Part shown: piece by piece, positions 6,160 to 13,628 of the stretch
How positions within the stretch are numbered: position 1 is the stretch's first letter
How the letters are laid out: each line of letters opens with the position of its first letter
NCBI GenBank assembly: GCA_034430655.1
Contig: DAOUEC010000131.1
Span: forward strand, 1 to 16,361
Source of the DNA: JAUWNP01 sp034430655
GTDB taxonomy: Bacteria; Chloroflexota; Anaerolineae; B4-G1
Reading direction: 5' to 3'
DNA length: 16,361 bases
Notes under the pieces: model-generated
Told to the model about the DNA's origin: nothing
The model's database searches: none
The model's input: only the letters and a program-made list of their open reading frames with translations
Program-made: the position numbers and the translations under genes

Positions 6160-7886
6160 CCGACGTCCTGAAGCAAGTCCGGCGCACAATCGAGACACAC
6201 GGTCTGCTTACCCTCCCCCCGTCCCCCCCTCGCGAGGAGAGGGAGATGGTGGTCGTCGGCGTCTCCGGCGGGCCAGATTCGCTCTGTCTGCTCCACGTCC
6301 TGCTGCGCCTGCGCCAGGAATATCACCTCCGGCTCCACGTGGCCCACCTGCACCACGGTGCGCGCGGTGCCGACGCCGACGCCGACGCCGACTTCGTCGC
6401 AGCGCTCGCCACGGAGTGGGGCCTGCCGATCACGGTCGAGAGGCAGGACGTGCCGGCGCTGGCCCGCGCACACGGGCTGGCCTTCGAGGAGACCGCCCGG
6501 CGCGTGCGCTACACATTCCTGGCGCGGGTGGCCGGGGAGGTCGGTGCGCACAAAATCGCAGTGGGCCACAACGCCGATGACCAGGCCGAGACGGTGCTGA
6601 TGCACTTCCTGCGGGGAGCAGGACCGGCGGGGCTGCGCGGCATGCTCCCCCTGACCCCGCTTTCCGACTACCGTCTGATCGCGGCCCTAGTCCCTGGCCC
6701 CTCGTCCCCGGCCCCTGTTGTTCTCATCCGCCCCCTCCTCGAAGTCCCTCGCGCCGCCATCGAAGCCTACTGTGCTGACCAGGGTCTCACACCGCGCTTC
6801 GACCGCTCCAACCTGGACACCACCTACTTCCGCAACCGCCTGCGCCACGAACTGCTGCCCTTGCTTGCGACCTACAACCCCAATGTCCGCGCCCGGCTGT
6901 GCCACACCGCCGCCGTCGTCGCCGCCGACTACGAACTGCTGACTCAACTGCGAGAGCGAGCATGGGCCGAAGTAGTGCGGGAGGAGCGTAAGGCGGCCAT
7001 CGTCTTCGACCGGGCAACCTGGCGAGCGTTGCCGGTGGCCCTGCAGCGCGCCACCCTGCGCCAGGCAGCCTATTATCTACGAAGAAGCCTGCGCGACGTG
7101 GACTTCGTCCACGTCGAGAACGTCCGGCAGGTGGGGCTGAGGAAAGAGACCGGCGCACAGGCCACGCTGCCGATGGGCCTGGCGCTCACCGTGGGCTACG
7201 ACACGCTGACCGTGGGCGACGCTGGCGACGTCGGCCTCCCGCCCGACGAGCCGCTGCTATGGAGCGCCGAACCGCTGCCGGTGCAGATACCTGGCACAAC
7301 GTCTTTGCCGCAGTCGGAGTGGGTATTGCGGGCAGAGGTGCTGGAGGACCTAACCCCCTGGCCCCCTTCCCTGCGAGGGAAGGGGGAAAACCCCTTGCGA
7401 GGGGAGGGGGAAACTCCCCTGCAAGGGAAGTGGGAAACTCCCCTGCGAGGAGAGGGGGAAACTCCCCTGCGAGGGGAGGGGGAAACCCCCCTGCGAGGGA
7501 AGGGGGAAACCCCCCTGCGAGGGGAGGGGGAAACTCCCCTGCGAGGGGAAGGGGAAACCCCCCTCCCCGCTTCGGGGAGGGGCTGGGGGAGAGGTCTGGA
7601 CCCCTGGACGGCCTGCCTCGACGCAGACGCGCTTGCCGGCCCGCTGGTACTGCGGTCCCGCCGCCGGGGGGACCGCTTCCGGCCCCAGGGGATGGGTGGG
7701 CACAGCGTCAAACTAAGCGCATTTCTGATCAACCTCAAGATTCCCAGCGCCTGGCGCGACCACGTCCCGCTGTTCGTCGCAGGCGACGAAATCGTGTGGG
7801 TGTGCGGCCGGCGATTGGGGGAGGGGGTCGCCATCGGGCCGGAGACGCGACGGGTGGTGAGGCTGCGCTTTGAGCGCACATTTTAG
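6156..7886 (+). CDS. tilS: tRNA(Ile)-lysidine synthetase with repeat insertions
   Basis: TilS attaches lysine to C34 of the CAU-anticodon tRNA-Ile so that it reads AUA; the enzyme is essential in most bacteria. The frame opens at TTG 6156, overlapping the upstream stop; no better start precedes the ATP-binding loop SGGPDS at residues 37-42. Further family marks are HLHHGARG (67-74), AVGHNADDQAETVLMHFLRG (about 137-156) and RFDRSNLDTTYFRNRLRHELLP. The C-terminal domain begins near RSRRRGDRFRPQGMGG and includes KLSAFLINLKIPSAWRDHVPLFV. At about 576 residues it is longer than usual, because repeat-derived segments lie at residues about 18-30, 178-189 and 402-485. All keep the frame, so the enzyme is probably active. 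The insertions lie outside the motifs. Confidence 0.93.
   Translation: MTDVLKQVRRTIETHGLLTLPPSPPREEREMVVVGVSGGPDSLCLLHVLLRLRQEYHLRLHVAHLHHGARGADADADADFVAALATEWGLPITVERQDVPALARAHGLAFEETARRVRYTFLARVAGEVGAHKIAVGHNADDQAETVLMHFLRGAGPAGLRGMLPLTPLSDYRLIAALVPGPSSPAPVVLIRPLLEVPRAAIEAYCADQGLTPRFDRSNLDTTYFRNRLRHELLPLLATYNPNVRARLCHTAAVVAADYELLTQLRERAWAEVVREERKAAIVFDRATWRALPVALQRATLRQAAYYLRRSLRDVDFVHVENVRQVGLRKETGAQATLPMGLALTVGYDTLTVGDAGDVGLPPDEPLLWSAEPLPVQIPGTTSLPQSEWVLRAEVLEDLTPWPPSLRGKGENPLRGEGETPLQGKWETPLRGEGETPLRGEGETPLRGKGETPLRGEGETPLRGEGETPLPASGRGWGRGLDPWTACLDADALAGPLVLRSRRRGDRFRPQGMGGHSVKLSAFLINLKIPSAWRDHVPLFVAGDEIVWVCGRRLGEGVAIGPETRRVVRLRFERTF
6209..6246. repeat. C-rich/G-rich repeat-like segment in the tilS N-terminus
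   Basis: A run of cytosines followed by CCCCTCGCGAGGAGAGGGAG encodes LPPSPPREERE, just before the first strand of the ATP-binding domain. The half-palindrome CCCTCGCGAGG resembles the repeat unit at 7371-7562. It is probably a related dispersed element that has become coding sequence. Confidence 0.55.
7371..7562. repeat. Eight 24-bp tandem repeats inside tilS
   Basis: Eight units of exactly 24 bases begin at 7371, 7395, 7419, 7443, 7467, 7491, 7515 and 7539. Each encodes a variant of LRGEGETP, with K for E, N for T or Q for R in some copies. The centre of each junction, CCCCTGCGAGGGG, is a hairpin with a GCG loop. A ninth, partial unit is followed by CCCTCCCCGCTTCGGGGAGGG (7561 onward), another hairpin of the same style. 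The unit length is a multiple of three, so copy number can vary without breaking the gene. Confidence 0.95.
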
Positions 7887-7941
7887 CGCCGAGAGCCTTC
7901 CCACGGGGAGTAGATCGGAAACCAAGTTGAGGAGAAGGTTG

Positions 7942-8661
7942 ATGAAGAAAATCGTCCTGTTACCCCTGGTAACACTGCTGGCCCTCGCTGCCTGCGGGCC
8001 CAGCCCGACGCCCACGACTGCGCCGACCGAGGAGCCAGCCGTTGAGCAGCCAACCGACACTCCGCCTCCCTCTCCCACGCCTGCCGAGGCCCCCACACCC
8101 ACAGAAGCGCCCGCCGCGACGGAACCCCCCGCACCAGCCCCCACGATGCAGGTGCTGTTCGTCATCGCCCCCCAGAACTTCCGCGACGAAGAGTACACCG
8201 AGCCCCACGCCGTGCTCGAGGCCGCTGGCTACACCGTCGTTGTGGCCTCGTCGTCGCTGGAGATGGCGACCGGTATGCTGGGGGTGGAGGTCCAGCCCGA
8301 CCTGCTGCTTTTGGACGTGCAGGTGGGAGACTACGACGCCGTCGTCTTAATCGGTGGCATGGGGGCAGCGACCTACTGGGACAACCCGGAAGCACACCGC
8401 ATCGCGCAAGAGGCGGTGGCAGCAGGGAAGGTAGTGGCAGCCATCTGCATCGCGCCGGTCATCCTGGCGCGGGCCGGCGTGCTGGAGGGCAAACAGACCA
8501 CCGTCTTCCACGGCAACTGCGGCGAGTTGGAGGCCGGTGGCGCGATCTGCGACAGCGACGTCCCCGTGCAGCGCGATGGCCTGATCATCACCGGCAACGG
8601 CCCGGCTGCTGCTACGGCCTTTGGCGAAGCCATCCTGGATGCACTGATGGGGCAACCCTGA
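7942..8661 (+). CDS. DJ-1/PfpI family protein anchored as a lipoprotein
   Basis: A 239-residue protein. The ATG at 7942 follows AGGAGAAGG and opens a lipoprotein signal, MKKIVLLPLVTLLALAAC, with the lipidated cysteine at residue 18; an upstream extension to 7870 would bury the signal. Residues 19-68 are a Pro/Thr/Ala-rich linker. Residues 69-237 are the DJ-1/PfpI fold: VLFVIAPQNF, then the conserved glutamate E84, GDYDAVVLIGGMG (129-141), and the nucleophile elbow AICIAP with C169. Family members include glyoxalase-like, deglycase-type and protease-like enzymes; the exact activity here is unknown. The extracytoplasmic location is unusual. It follows tilS by 55 bases and precedes another anchored protein. 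Confidence 0.9.
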   Translation: MKKIVLLPLVTLLALAACGPSPTPTTAPTEEPAVEQPTDTPPPSPTPAEAPTPTEAPAATEPPAPAPTMQVLFVIAPQNFRDEEYTEPHAVLEAAGYTVVVASSSLEMATGMLGVEVQPDLLLLDVQVGDYDAVVLIGGMGAATYWDNPEAHRIAQEAVAAGKVVAAICIAPVILARAGVLEGKQTTVFHGNCGELEAGGAICDSDVPVQRDGLIITGNGPAAATAFGEAILDALMGQP

Positions 8662-8687
8662 GACCCAAACCTCAGACGGGAGGGGAT

Positions 8688-9734
8688 ATGTTGAGCGACA
8701 AAGCGCGCATGACCCTGTTCTGGTTTACCATCTGTATGTTAATACTCGTCGCGGTAGTGGCGGTCATCACCATATTACGGTCGTGCGGGGGGACCGCGAC
8801 ACCCGCGGTGGAGAAGGTCCCCTTCGAAGTCACCCCTGCCGAGGTAACAGTGTGCATCGGTGAACAGCACCAGTTCACCACCGAGGGCGACGTTGAGGTC
8901 ACGTGGGAGGTCACAGGGGGCACCATCAGCGCAAGCGGCCTCTTCACTGCCGGCGATACCCCAGGCGACTACACTATCACAGCCACACGAAGCGACTCGC
9001 GCCAGGCAGCCGAAGCCATCGTGCACGCCGTCGTCTGCACCCCGAGGCCCACGCCCGTACCATCCCCCACCATCGCACCCCCCCCAACTGCCACGCCGAC
9101 ACCGGAGGCCGCCACCGCGCCGCCGCCCGCTGACGCCCAGGGCGACGTGGGCATCTACGAGAGCGGAGCCCCGGTCGAAGCAGCCCCCACCGGCGTGGAT
9201 ATCCGCGTTGCCAGCGTGGGGCCCGACCTGCGGGTGGTGCTCCAGCCCACCGCAGGGGTGCCAACGGAACTGGCCGACTGGAGCACCGAGGAGGAAGTGC
9301 TGCTGTGGATCGTCCTCCACGATCCGGTCCTCGACCCGCCAGAAATGTATACTGAATGGCTCTTCGCGCTCGACCTGGATGGCGACACTGCCACCGGCCG
9401 TCCCGTGGGCTCGGCTCGCATCAACCCGGACCTGGGGACAGAGACTGCCATCGGCGTCTACTACGACCCTGCCAGCGGGGAGTATGTGCCCTACTTCCTG
9501 GTATGGGACCCGGCGCAGGAGGACCTGGTGCCAAAACCTGACGTGCCCCGCTTCACCCTGGACGAGTCACGCACGCTGGTCGGACTGGCTATGCCATTGG
9601 AGATACTCACTCAGACGGTGGCGCAGACCACCGGCGTGACCGTCGTGCCCGAGGCGGTGAAGGGCCGGGCGGCGGTGCTCTCCTACGTGGGGGAGCAGGG
9701 GGTGGTAGACTTCTACCCCGACCGGCCCGAGTAG
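8688..9734 (+). CDS. Membrane-anchored protein with a bacterial Ig-like domain
   Basis: A 348-residue protein starting at the ATG at 8688 after GGGAGGGG. One TM helix (residues about 9-31) anchors it with the bulk outside. Residues about 44-116 form a BIG2-type Ig-like domain: VTPAEVTVCIGEQHQFT, then VTWEVTGGTISASGLFTAG and YTITAT. A Pro/Thr-rich linker (about 117-150) leads to a C-terminal domain of about 200 residues. That domain has a Trp/Asp-rich stretch, LFALDLDGDTATGRPVGSA, which could hold a calcium site, but its family is not clear to me; a beta-sandwich of carbohydrate-binding type is possible. Similar linkers in this gene and the preceding lipoprotein suggest that both act at the cell surface. 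Confidence 0.82.
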   Translation: MLSDKARMTLFWFTICMLILVAVVAVITILRSCGGTATPAVEKVPFEVTPAEVTVCIGEQHQFTTEGDVEVTWEVTGGTISASGLFTAGDTPGDYTITATRSDSRQAAEAIVHAVVCTPRPTPVPSPTIAPPPTATPTPEAATAPPPADAQGDVGIYESGAPVEAAPTGVDIRVASVGPDLRVVLQPTAGVPTELADWSTEEEVLLWIVLHDPVLDPPEMYTEWLFALDLDGDTATGRPVGSARINPDLGTETAIGVYYDPASGEYVPYFLVWDPAQEDLVPKPDVPRFTLDESRTLVGLAMPLEILTQTVAQTTGVTVVPEAVKGRAAVLSYVGEQGVVDFYPDRPE

Positions 9735-9757
9735 AGGCGCGGTAACCGCGCCCCCAC
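9731..9757. repeat. Palindromic repeat overlapping a stop codon
   Basis: GGCGCGGTAACCGCGCC (9736-9752) is an almost perfect palindrome of two 8-base arms around one base. Outside it, GTAGA pairs partly with CCCAC. The stop codon TAG of the Ig-like gene (9732-9734) lies inside the element. It resembles a scattered 'GTAGGGGCGCGG...CCGCGCCCCTAC' motif I associate with Chloroflexota intergenic regions (recollection, not a search). There is no T tract, so a simple terminator is doubtful. Confidence 0.6.
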
Positions 9758-9781
9758 CAATGCCACACAAGGAGCAAGTTA

Positions 9782-10078
9782 ATGGGACTGATGGACAAAC
9801 TGCGCAAAGGTGTCGTCGAGGTGGCCGAAGAGGCCGAGAAAGCGGCCCGCATCGGGCGGCTCAAGGCCGAAATCTCCGGCTTCAACGAGCAGAAAAAGCA
9901 CACCCTCCAGGAGATCGGCCAGCGCGTCATCTCCGTCTACGCCGAAGGGGGACAGACCCAACCTGATTTCTCCGCCGAGTGGGAGAAGAGCCAGCAGTTG
10001 GACGCGGAGATCGCCCGGCGGGAGGCAGACATAGAGGAGACAAAGGCGGAGGGCAAAAAACCACCTTCGACCAAGTAA
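9782..10078 (+). CDS. Small coiled-coil protein, 98 residues
   Basis: The ATG at 9782 follows AAGGAGCAAGTTA. The protein is almost entirely charged helix: MGLMDKLRKGVVEVAEEAEKAA at the start, then RLKAEISGFNEQKKHTLQEIG (about 26-46) and a second helix from about 66 to 90. A basic tail, KKPPSTK, closes it. There is no cysteine, TM segment or signal peptide. The layout resembles the N-terminal part of small zinc-ribbon proteins but without the ribbon. Function unknown. It is the last gene of the plus-strand run that began with prfB, 47 bases after the Ig-like gene. Confidence 0.75.
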   Translation: MGLMDKLRKGVVEVAEEAEKAARIGRLKAEISGFNEQKKHTLQEIGQRVISVYAEGGQTQPDFSAEWEKSQQLDAEIARREADIEETKAEGKKPPSTK

Positions 10079-10116
10079 CCAGGCAGATGAGACGCTGACA
10101 GATACTCCCGCCTGCC

Positions 10117-10172
10117 AGCCTGGACCTGTTACTGGCACCAGCGGCAGTTGCGCTGGCTCATAGGTCAAGGCT
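10117..10172. other. Nested hairpin between converging genes
   Basis: Three paired segments fall within one 56-base region: AGCC with GGCT (10117-10120, 10169-10172), GACCT with AGGTC (10123-10127, 10162-10166), and CCAGCG with CGCTGG (10138-10143, 10151-10156). The region lies between the stops of the coiled-coil gene and rocD, which run toward each other, so it may end transcription from either side. No T run follows in either direction. Confidence 0.4.
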
Positions 10173-10204
10173 GAGTCACACAGGCCCTGCCATAGCACAC
10201 ACAC

Positions 10205-11410
10205 CTACGGCATAGCCAAGACCTCCGCGATCCGCTCCAGCGCCCAGTCCAGTTCCTCTTTCGTGATGACCAGTGGCGGGGCCAGACGGATGACGGTGCC
10301 GTGGGTATCCTTGGCCAGCACACCTCGTTCCTTCAGCGCCTCGCAGAAGCGGCGCGCACCTCCGGCCTCCGGCTTGAGCACGATGCCGACAAAGAGCCCC
10401 TTGCCCCGGCAGAGTGCCACGTAGGGGCTCTGAATCCCCCGCAGGCGGGCCATCAGGTACTCCCCCAGTTCGGCCGATCGCTCGCAGAGATGCTCGTCCA
10501 CAATGACCTTGAGCGCCTCTCGCGCCACCGCACAGGCCAGCGGGTTACCCCCAAAGGTGGAGCCGTGCTCGCCTGGCCCAAAGACGCCCAGCACCTCCCG
10601 TGAGGATAGTACCGCCGAAACCGGATACATCCCGCCTGAGAGCGCCTTGCCCAGCGTCACCACGTCTGGCTGCACCCCCTCGTGTTCGCAGGCCAGGAGT
10701 TTGCCGGTGCGTCCCAACCCGGTCTGGATCTCGTCGGCGATCATCAGCACGTCGTGACGGGTGCAGATTTCGCGCACGCGCCGGATGTACCCCTCCGGCG
10801 GGACGACGACGCCGCCTTCACCCTGCATGGGCTCGACGAGGAAGGCCACTGTGTCGGGCGTGATCGCCCGTTCCAGCGCGTCGGCGTCGCCATAGGGGAT
10901 CAGTTTGAACCCGGGCGTGAAGGGCCCAAAGCCATCACGGTACTCCTCCTCTGGCGAGAAAGTAATGATGGTGATCGTGCGCCCGTGGAAGTTGCCGGTG
11001 CAAACGATGATCTCGGCCCGATCATCCGCCACGCCCTTGACTGTATAGCCCCACTTGCGAGCCGCTTTGATGGCCGTCTCCACTGCCTCTGCGCCGGAGT
11101 TCATCGGCAACACCATCTCGTAACCGGTCAACTCGCACAATTCCTTCGCCAATAGTGGGAGTTGGTCGTTGCGGAAGGCCCGCGAAGTCAACGCCAGCCT
11201 CCGGGCCTGCTCGACCATCGCCCGCACGATACGCGGGTGACAGTGGCCCTGGTTGAGCGCCGAGTAGGCCGAAAGACAATCCAGGTACTTGCGCCCCTCC
11301 ACGTCCCAGACCCAGACCCCCTCCGCTCGTGTGATGACCACGTCGAGGGGTTGATAGTTGTGGGCATTGTACCGATTCTCCAGAGCGACGTAATCCTGCG
11401 TTCTCAGCAT
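10205..11410 (-). CDS. rocD: Ornithine aminotransferase
   Basis: A 401-residue class III PLP-dependent transaminase that converts ornithine and 2-oxoglutarate to glutamate semialdehyde and glutamate, linking arginine breakdown to proline and glutamate. Visible marks are NSGAEAVETAIKAARKWG (104-121), FHGRT (141-145), EPMQGEGG (193-200), the cofactor aspartate in ADEIQTGLGRTG (D226), and the Schiff-base lysine K255 in TLGKALSGG. The N-terminal YVALENRYNAHNYQPLDVV is typical of RocD rather than acetylornithine aminotransferase, though ArgD-like activity is not excluded. The start is the ATG at 11410; a GTG two codons upstream is closer to AAGGAGTGG and is equally possible. It is transcribed from its own divergent promoter. 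Confidence 0.92.
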   Translation of the reverse strand: MLRTQDYVALENRYNAHNYQPLDVVITRAEGVWVWDVEGRKYLDCLSAYSALNQGHCHPRIVRAMVEQARRLALTSRAFRNDQLPLLAKELCELTGYEMVLPMNSGAEAVETAIKAARKWGYTVKGVADDRAEIIVCTGNFHGRTITIITFSPEEEYRDGFGPFTPGFKLIPYGDADALERAITPDTVAFLVEPMQGEGGVVVPPEGYIRRVREICTRHDVLMIADEIQTGLGRTGKLLACEHEGVQPDVVTLGKALSGGMYPVSAVLSSREVLGVFGPGEHGSTFGGNPLACAVAREALKVIVDEHLCERSAELGEYLMARLRGIQSPYVALCRGKGLFVGIVLKPEAGGARRFCEALKERGVLAKDTHGTVIRLAPPLVITKEELDWALERIAEVLAMP

Positions 11411-11458
11411 GTTCACTTTCCACTCCTTTATGGGGGATAGCACGCAGTTGGCGAGTAC

Positions 11459-11487
11459 ATATTACCACAATGCGCGAGTTCGGACAA
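11459..11487 (-). promoter_or_regulatory. Promoter for rocD
   Basis: Read on the minus strand: -35 TTGTCC (11487-11482), a 17-base spacer, and -10 TAATAT (11464-11459) preceded by TGG, an extended -10. Four of six bases match consensus in each hexamer. It lies about 50 bases upstream of the rocD start and faces away from the neighbouring promoter. Confidence 0.6.
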
Positions 11488-11516
11488 CCTTCTCGCCCAT
11501 TTGGGGCCTCGCATGT

Positions 11517-11545
11517 TTGGCTACCACCGACATCAGTGGTATAAT
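11517..11545 (+). promoter_or_regulatory. Promoter for the NAD(P)-binding protein gene
   Basis: -35 TTGGCT (11517-11522), a 17-base spacer, and a perfect -10 TATAAT (11540-11545) preceded by TGG, an extended -10. Transcription would begin near 11552, about 20 bases before the ATG at 11573, so the leader would be very short. A small inverted repeat, ACCAC (11523-11527) and GTGGT (11536-11540), sits in the spacer and could be an operator, but is too short to be sure. Confidence 0.75.
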
Positions 11546-11572
11546 CTCACTCGTGCAAACGAGGAGAGGACA

Positions 11573-12514
11573 ATGATACTGATCGCCGGTGCCACGGGTT
11601 TCGTGGGGCGGGCCGTGGTGCGCCAATTGGTAGCCGAACGTTGCGAGGTGCGCTGCTTATTGCGCCCATCTCAGCGCGAGCAGCGGCTGGCCCCGGGCAC
11701 CCCCTGCTCCATCGTCTCAGCCAGTATGGGCGATTTACCCGCCTTGCGCACGGCAATGCAAGACGTGACGGCAATAGTTCACCTGACGGGGGAGGAGGAT
11801 CTCGACCACGGGGGAACGCTGCAAAGCCACGTTGAAGACACAGCCAACCTCATCACAGCAGCGCAGGAGGCGGGCGTGCATCGCTTCATCTACCTGAGCC
11901 ACCTGGAGGCCGACCGCGCTTCCGCCTACTCACTCTTCCGCACCATGGGGGAGGCGGAGGCTGCGGTGCGCGAAAGTGGATTGGATTACACCATCCTTCA
12001 GGCATCTGTCACCTATGGCCCGGAGGACGTTTCTACCAACGTGCTGGCGATGCTGGCCAAGACGATCCCCTTCGTGCTGCCCATCCCCGACACAAGTCTG
12101 TCCCGCTTCCAGCCACTGTGGATTGGAGACTTGGTGACGTGTATCATAGCCACGCTGGACCGGGAGGACATAATCGGGCGGACCATCCCCCTCGGCGGGC
12201 CGGAGCATTTCACTTTCGAGCAGATGGTGGCGCAGGTGCTGGCAGCGGCGGGGGTGCGCAGGCGACTGGTGCACGTGCGTATGCCTTTGGTGCTAGGCGC
12301 GATTGATCTATTCGATGCGTTGCTGCCGCGCAATCCCATACCTCATTGGTGGCTCGACGTCCTGGCCATGGGCAGTGCAACGGAACTGGGGACAATTCCG
12401 CGCCACTTCGGCTTTGAGCCCGGCCGTTTTGCTCAGCACCTCGACTACCTGCACGGTAAGCGCCCGTGGCGGCGCGATCTGATGCGCTTTGTCTTCAGGG
12501 GTGATTATAGGTGA
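11573..12514 (+). CDS. NAD(P)-binding SDR/NDUFA9-like protein
   Basis: A 313-residue atypical short-chain dehydrogenase. The ATG at 11573 follows GAGGAGAGGA; the upstream extension to 11501 crosses the promoter and is rejected. The N-terminal Rossmann motif is GATGFVGRAVV (6-16), which binds the NAD(P) dinucleotide. Next come VRCLLRPSQR, with arginines placed to hold an NADP phosphate, and VTAIVHLTGEED. A catalytic Tyr-Lys pair is not evident. The middle contains TYGPEDVSTNVLAMLAKTIPFVLPIP, and later FQPLWIGDLVTCIIATL and GGPEHFTFEQMV, as in the NDUFA9/YbjT-like group. Such proteins act as redox-sensing or assembly factors in respiratory complex I or quinone metabolism, but the role here is not known. 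mreB follows 51 bases downstream and may share its transcript. Confidence 0.85.
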   Translation: MILIAGATGFVGRAVVRQLVAERCEVRCLLRPSQREQRLAPGTPCSIVSASMGDLPALRTAMQDVTAIVHLTGEEDLDHGGTLQSHVEDTANLITAAQEAGVHRFIYLSHLEADRASAYSLFRTMGEAEAAVRESGLDYTILQASVTYGPEDVSTNVLAMLAKTIPFVLPIPDTSLSRFQPLWIGDLVTCIIATLDREDIIGRTIPLGGPEHFTFEQMVAQVLAAAGVRRRLVHVRMPLVLGAIDLFDALLPRNPIPHWWLDVLAMGSATELGTIPRHFGFEPGRFAQHLDYLHGKRPWRRDLMRFVFRGDYR

Positions 12515-12565
12515 GCAGGCGAGTAGCAGATGAGGTAGGGCATAGAAAGAGTCAAGGGAGGCTGG

Positions 12566-13570
12566 ATGTTCGGAAAGCAACTAGGGATTGATCTGGGTAC
12601 GGTCAACGTGTTGGTGTACGTAAAGGGGCAGGGAATCGTTCTGCAGGAACCCTCGGTCGTCGCCATCTCATCCAGTGACTACAAAATCATGGCCGTCGGC
12701 GAGGAAGCCAAAGCGATGCTCGGCCGCACCCCGGACGTGATCGAGGTGATGCGCCCAATGCGTGCTGGCGTCATCGCGGATTACCGGGTGACCCAGCGGA
12801 TGCTGGAATACTTCATCCGCAAGGCCTGCGGAGGCTTTCGCTTGCTCAAACCACGGGTGATGATCAGCGTGCCTTACGGGGTGACGAGCGTGGAGCGGCG
12901 GGCGGTGCGCGAGGCCGCGCTGGATGCGGGCGCCGGCCGGGCCCACCTGATACCAGAGCCACTGGCCGGGGCTCTCGGCGCAGGCATGCCAATCGGGACA
13001 CCGTCCGGCAACATGGTCCTGGACCTGGGAGGCGGAGCGACCGAGGCAGCCGTCGTCGCGATGTATGGCATCGTGGTGGCGAATTCGATCCGCGTGGGCG
13101 GCCTGCGCATGGATGAGGCCATTATGGCCTACATTCGTCGCAAGTACAACTTGATGGTTGGTCAGCCGACGGCGGAGGAAATCAAAATCCGTATCGGCGC
13201 CGCGCTGCCGCTGGAGGAGGAGATGCACATGGAGGTGCAGGGCCGCGATCAGGTCGCCGGGCTGCCCCACACCATCTCCATCAGTTCCGAGGAGGTGACC
13301 GAGGCACTCTCTGAATCCCTCTCGGCAATGATCAGCGTGACCAAGTCGGTGCTGGAGAAGACGCCACCTGAGTTATCATCAGACATCATTGACCGCGGCA
13401 TGGTGCTGATCGGTGGCGGCGCGCTGTTGCGCAAGATAGACGAACTCATCGCGCGCGAGACGGGGGTGCCGGTTTATATAGCCGAGGCTCCCATCGCCTG
13501 CACAGCGCTGGGGGCGGGACAGGCGTTGGACCAGTACGAGATTCTCCGGCGCAGCGTGCCCGGGCTGTAG
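12566..13570 (+). CDS. mreB: MreB/Mbl family actin-like cell-shape protein
   Basis: A 334-residue bacterial actin that forms membrane-bound filaments directing cell-wall growth in rod-shaped cells. The ATG at 12566 follows GGGAGG. The ATPase motifs are in order: phosphate 1, GIDLGTVNVLVY (7-18); the connecting VISVPYGVTSVERRA variant (MISVPYG); phosphate 2, NMVLDLGGGATEAAVV (about 149-164); and the adenosine motif GMVLIGGGALLRKID. Length matches the family. It stands without mreC or mreD in the window, so it may be one of several paralogues, such as an Mbl. Rod shape can be inferred only tentatively. A strong hairpin closes the gene. Confidence 0.93.
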   Translation: MFGKQLGIDLGTVNVLVYVKGQGIVLQEPSVVAISSSDYKIMAVGEEAKAMLGRTPDVIEVMRPMRAGVIADYRVTQRMLEYFIRKACGGFRLLKPRVMISVPYGVTSVERRAVREAALDAGAGRAHLIPEPLAGALGAGMPIGTPSGNMVLDLGGGATEAAVVAMYGIVVANSIRVGGLRMDEAIMAYIRRKYNLMVGQPTAEEIKIRIGAALPLEEEMHMEVQGRDQVAGLPHTISISSEEVTEALSESLSAMISVTKSVLEKTPPELSSDIIDRGMVLIGGGALLRKIDELIARETGVPVYIAEAPIACTALGAGQALDQYEILRRSVPGL

Positions 13571-13592
13571 CGCAGAAACGGTCGAGGGAACG

Positions 13593-13628
13593 AAAGGCGC
13601 AGGGACTTCCCTGCGCCTTTTCCCTTCT
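13593..13628. terminator. Rho-independent terminator after mreB
   Basis: AAAGGCGCAGGG (13593-13604) pairs perfectly with CCCTGCGCCTTT (13609-13620) around the loop ACTT: a 12-bp stem. TTTTCCCTTCT follows, so the T tract is short and interrupted. The A run on the other side would give a T run on the minus strand, so it may serve both mreB and the converging nucleotidyltransferase gene. Confidence 0.85.

Noticed and set aside
4846..6198. A 450-codon minus-strand ORF across three plus-strand genes
   Set aside because: It runs through three genes with good ribosome sites and motifs; its protein has no recognisable domain and a His/Leu-rich shadow composition.
7371..7562. CRISPR array
   Set aside because: Units are contiguous 24-mers with no unique spacers and they encode protein in frame.
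7196..7879. Ser/Pro/Arg-rich ORFs on the minus strand in the tilS repeat region
   Set aside because: They are translations of the same repeat array in other frames, without start signals.
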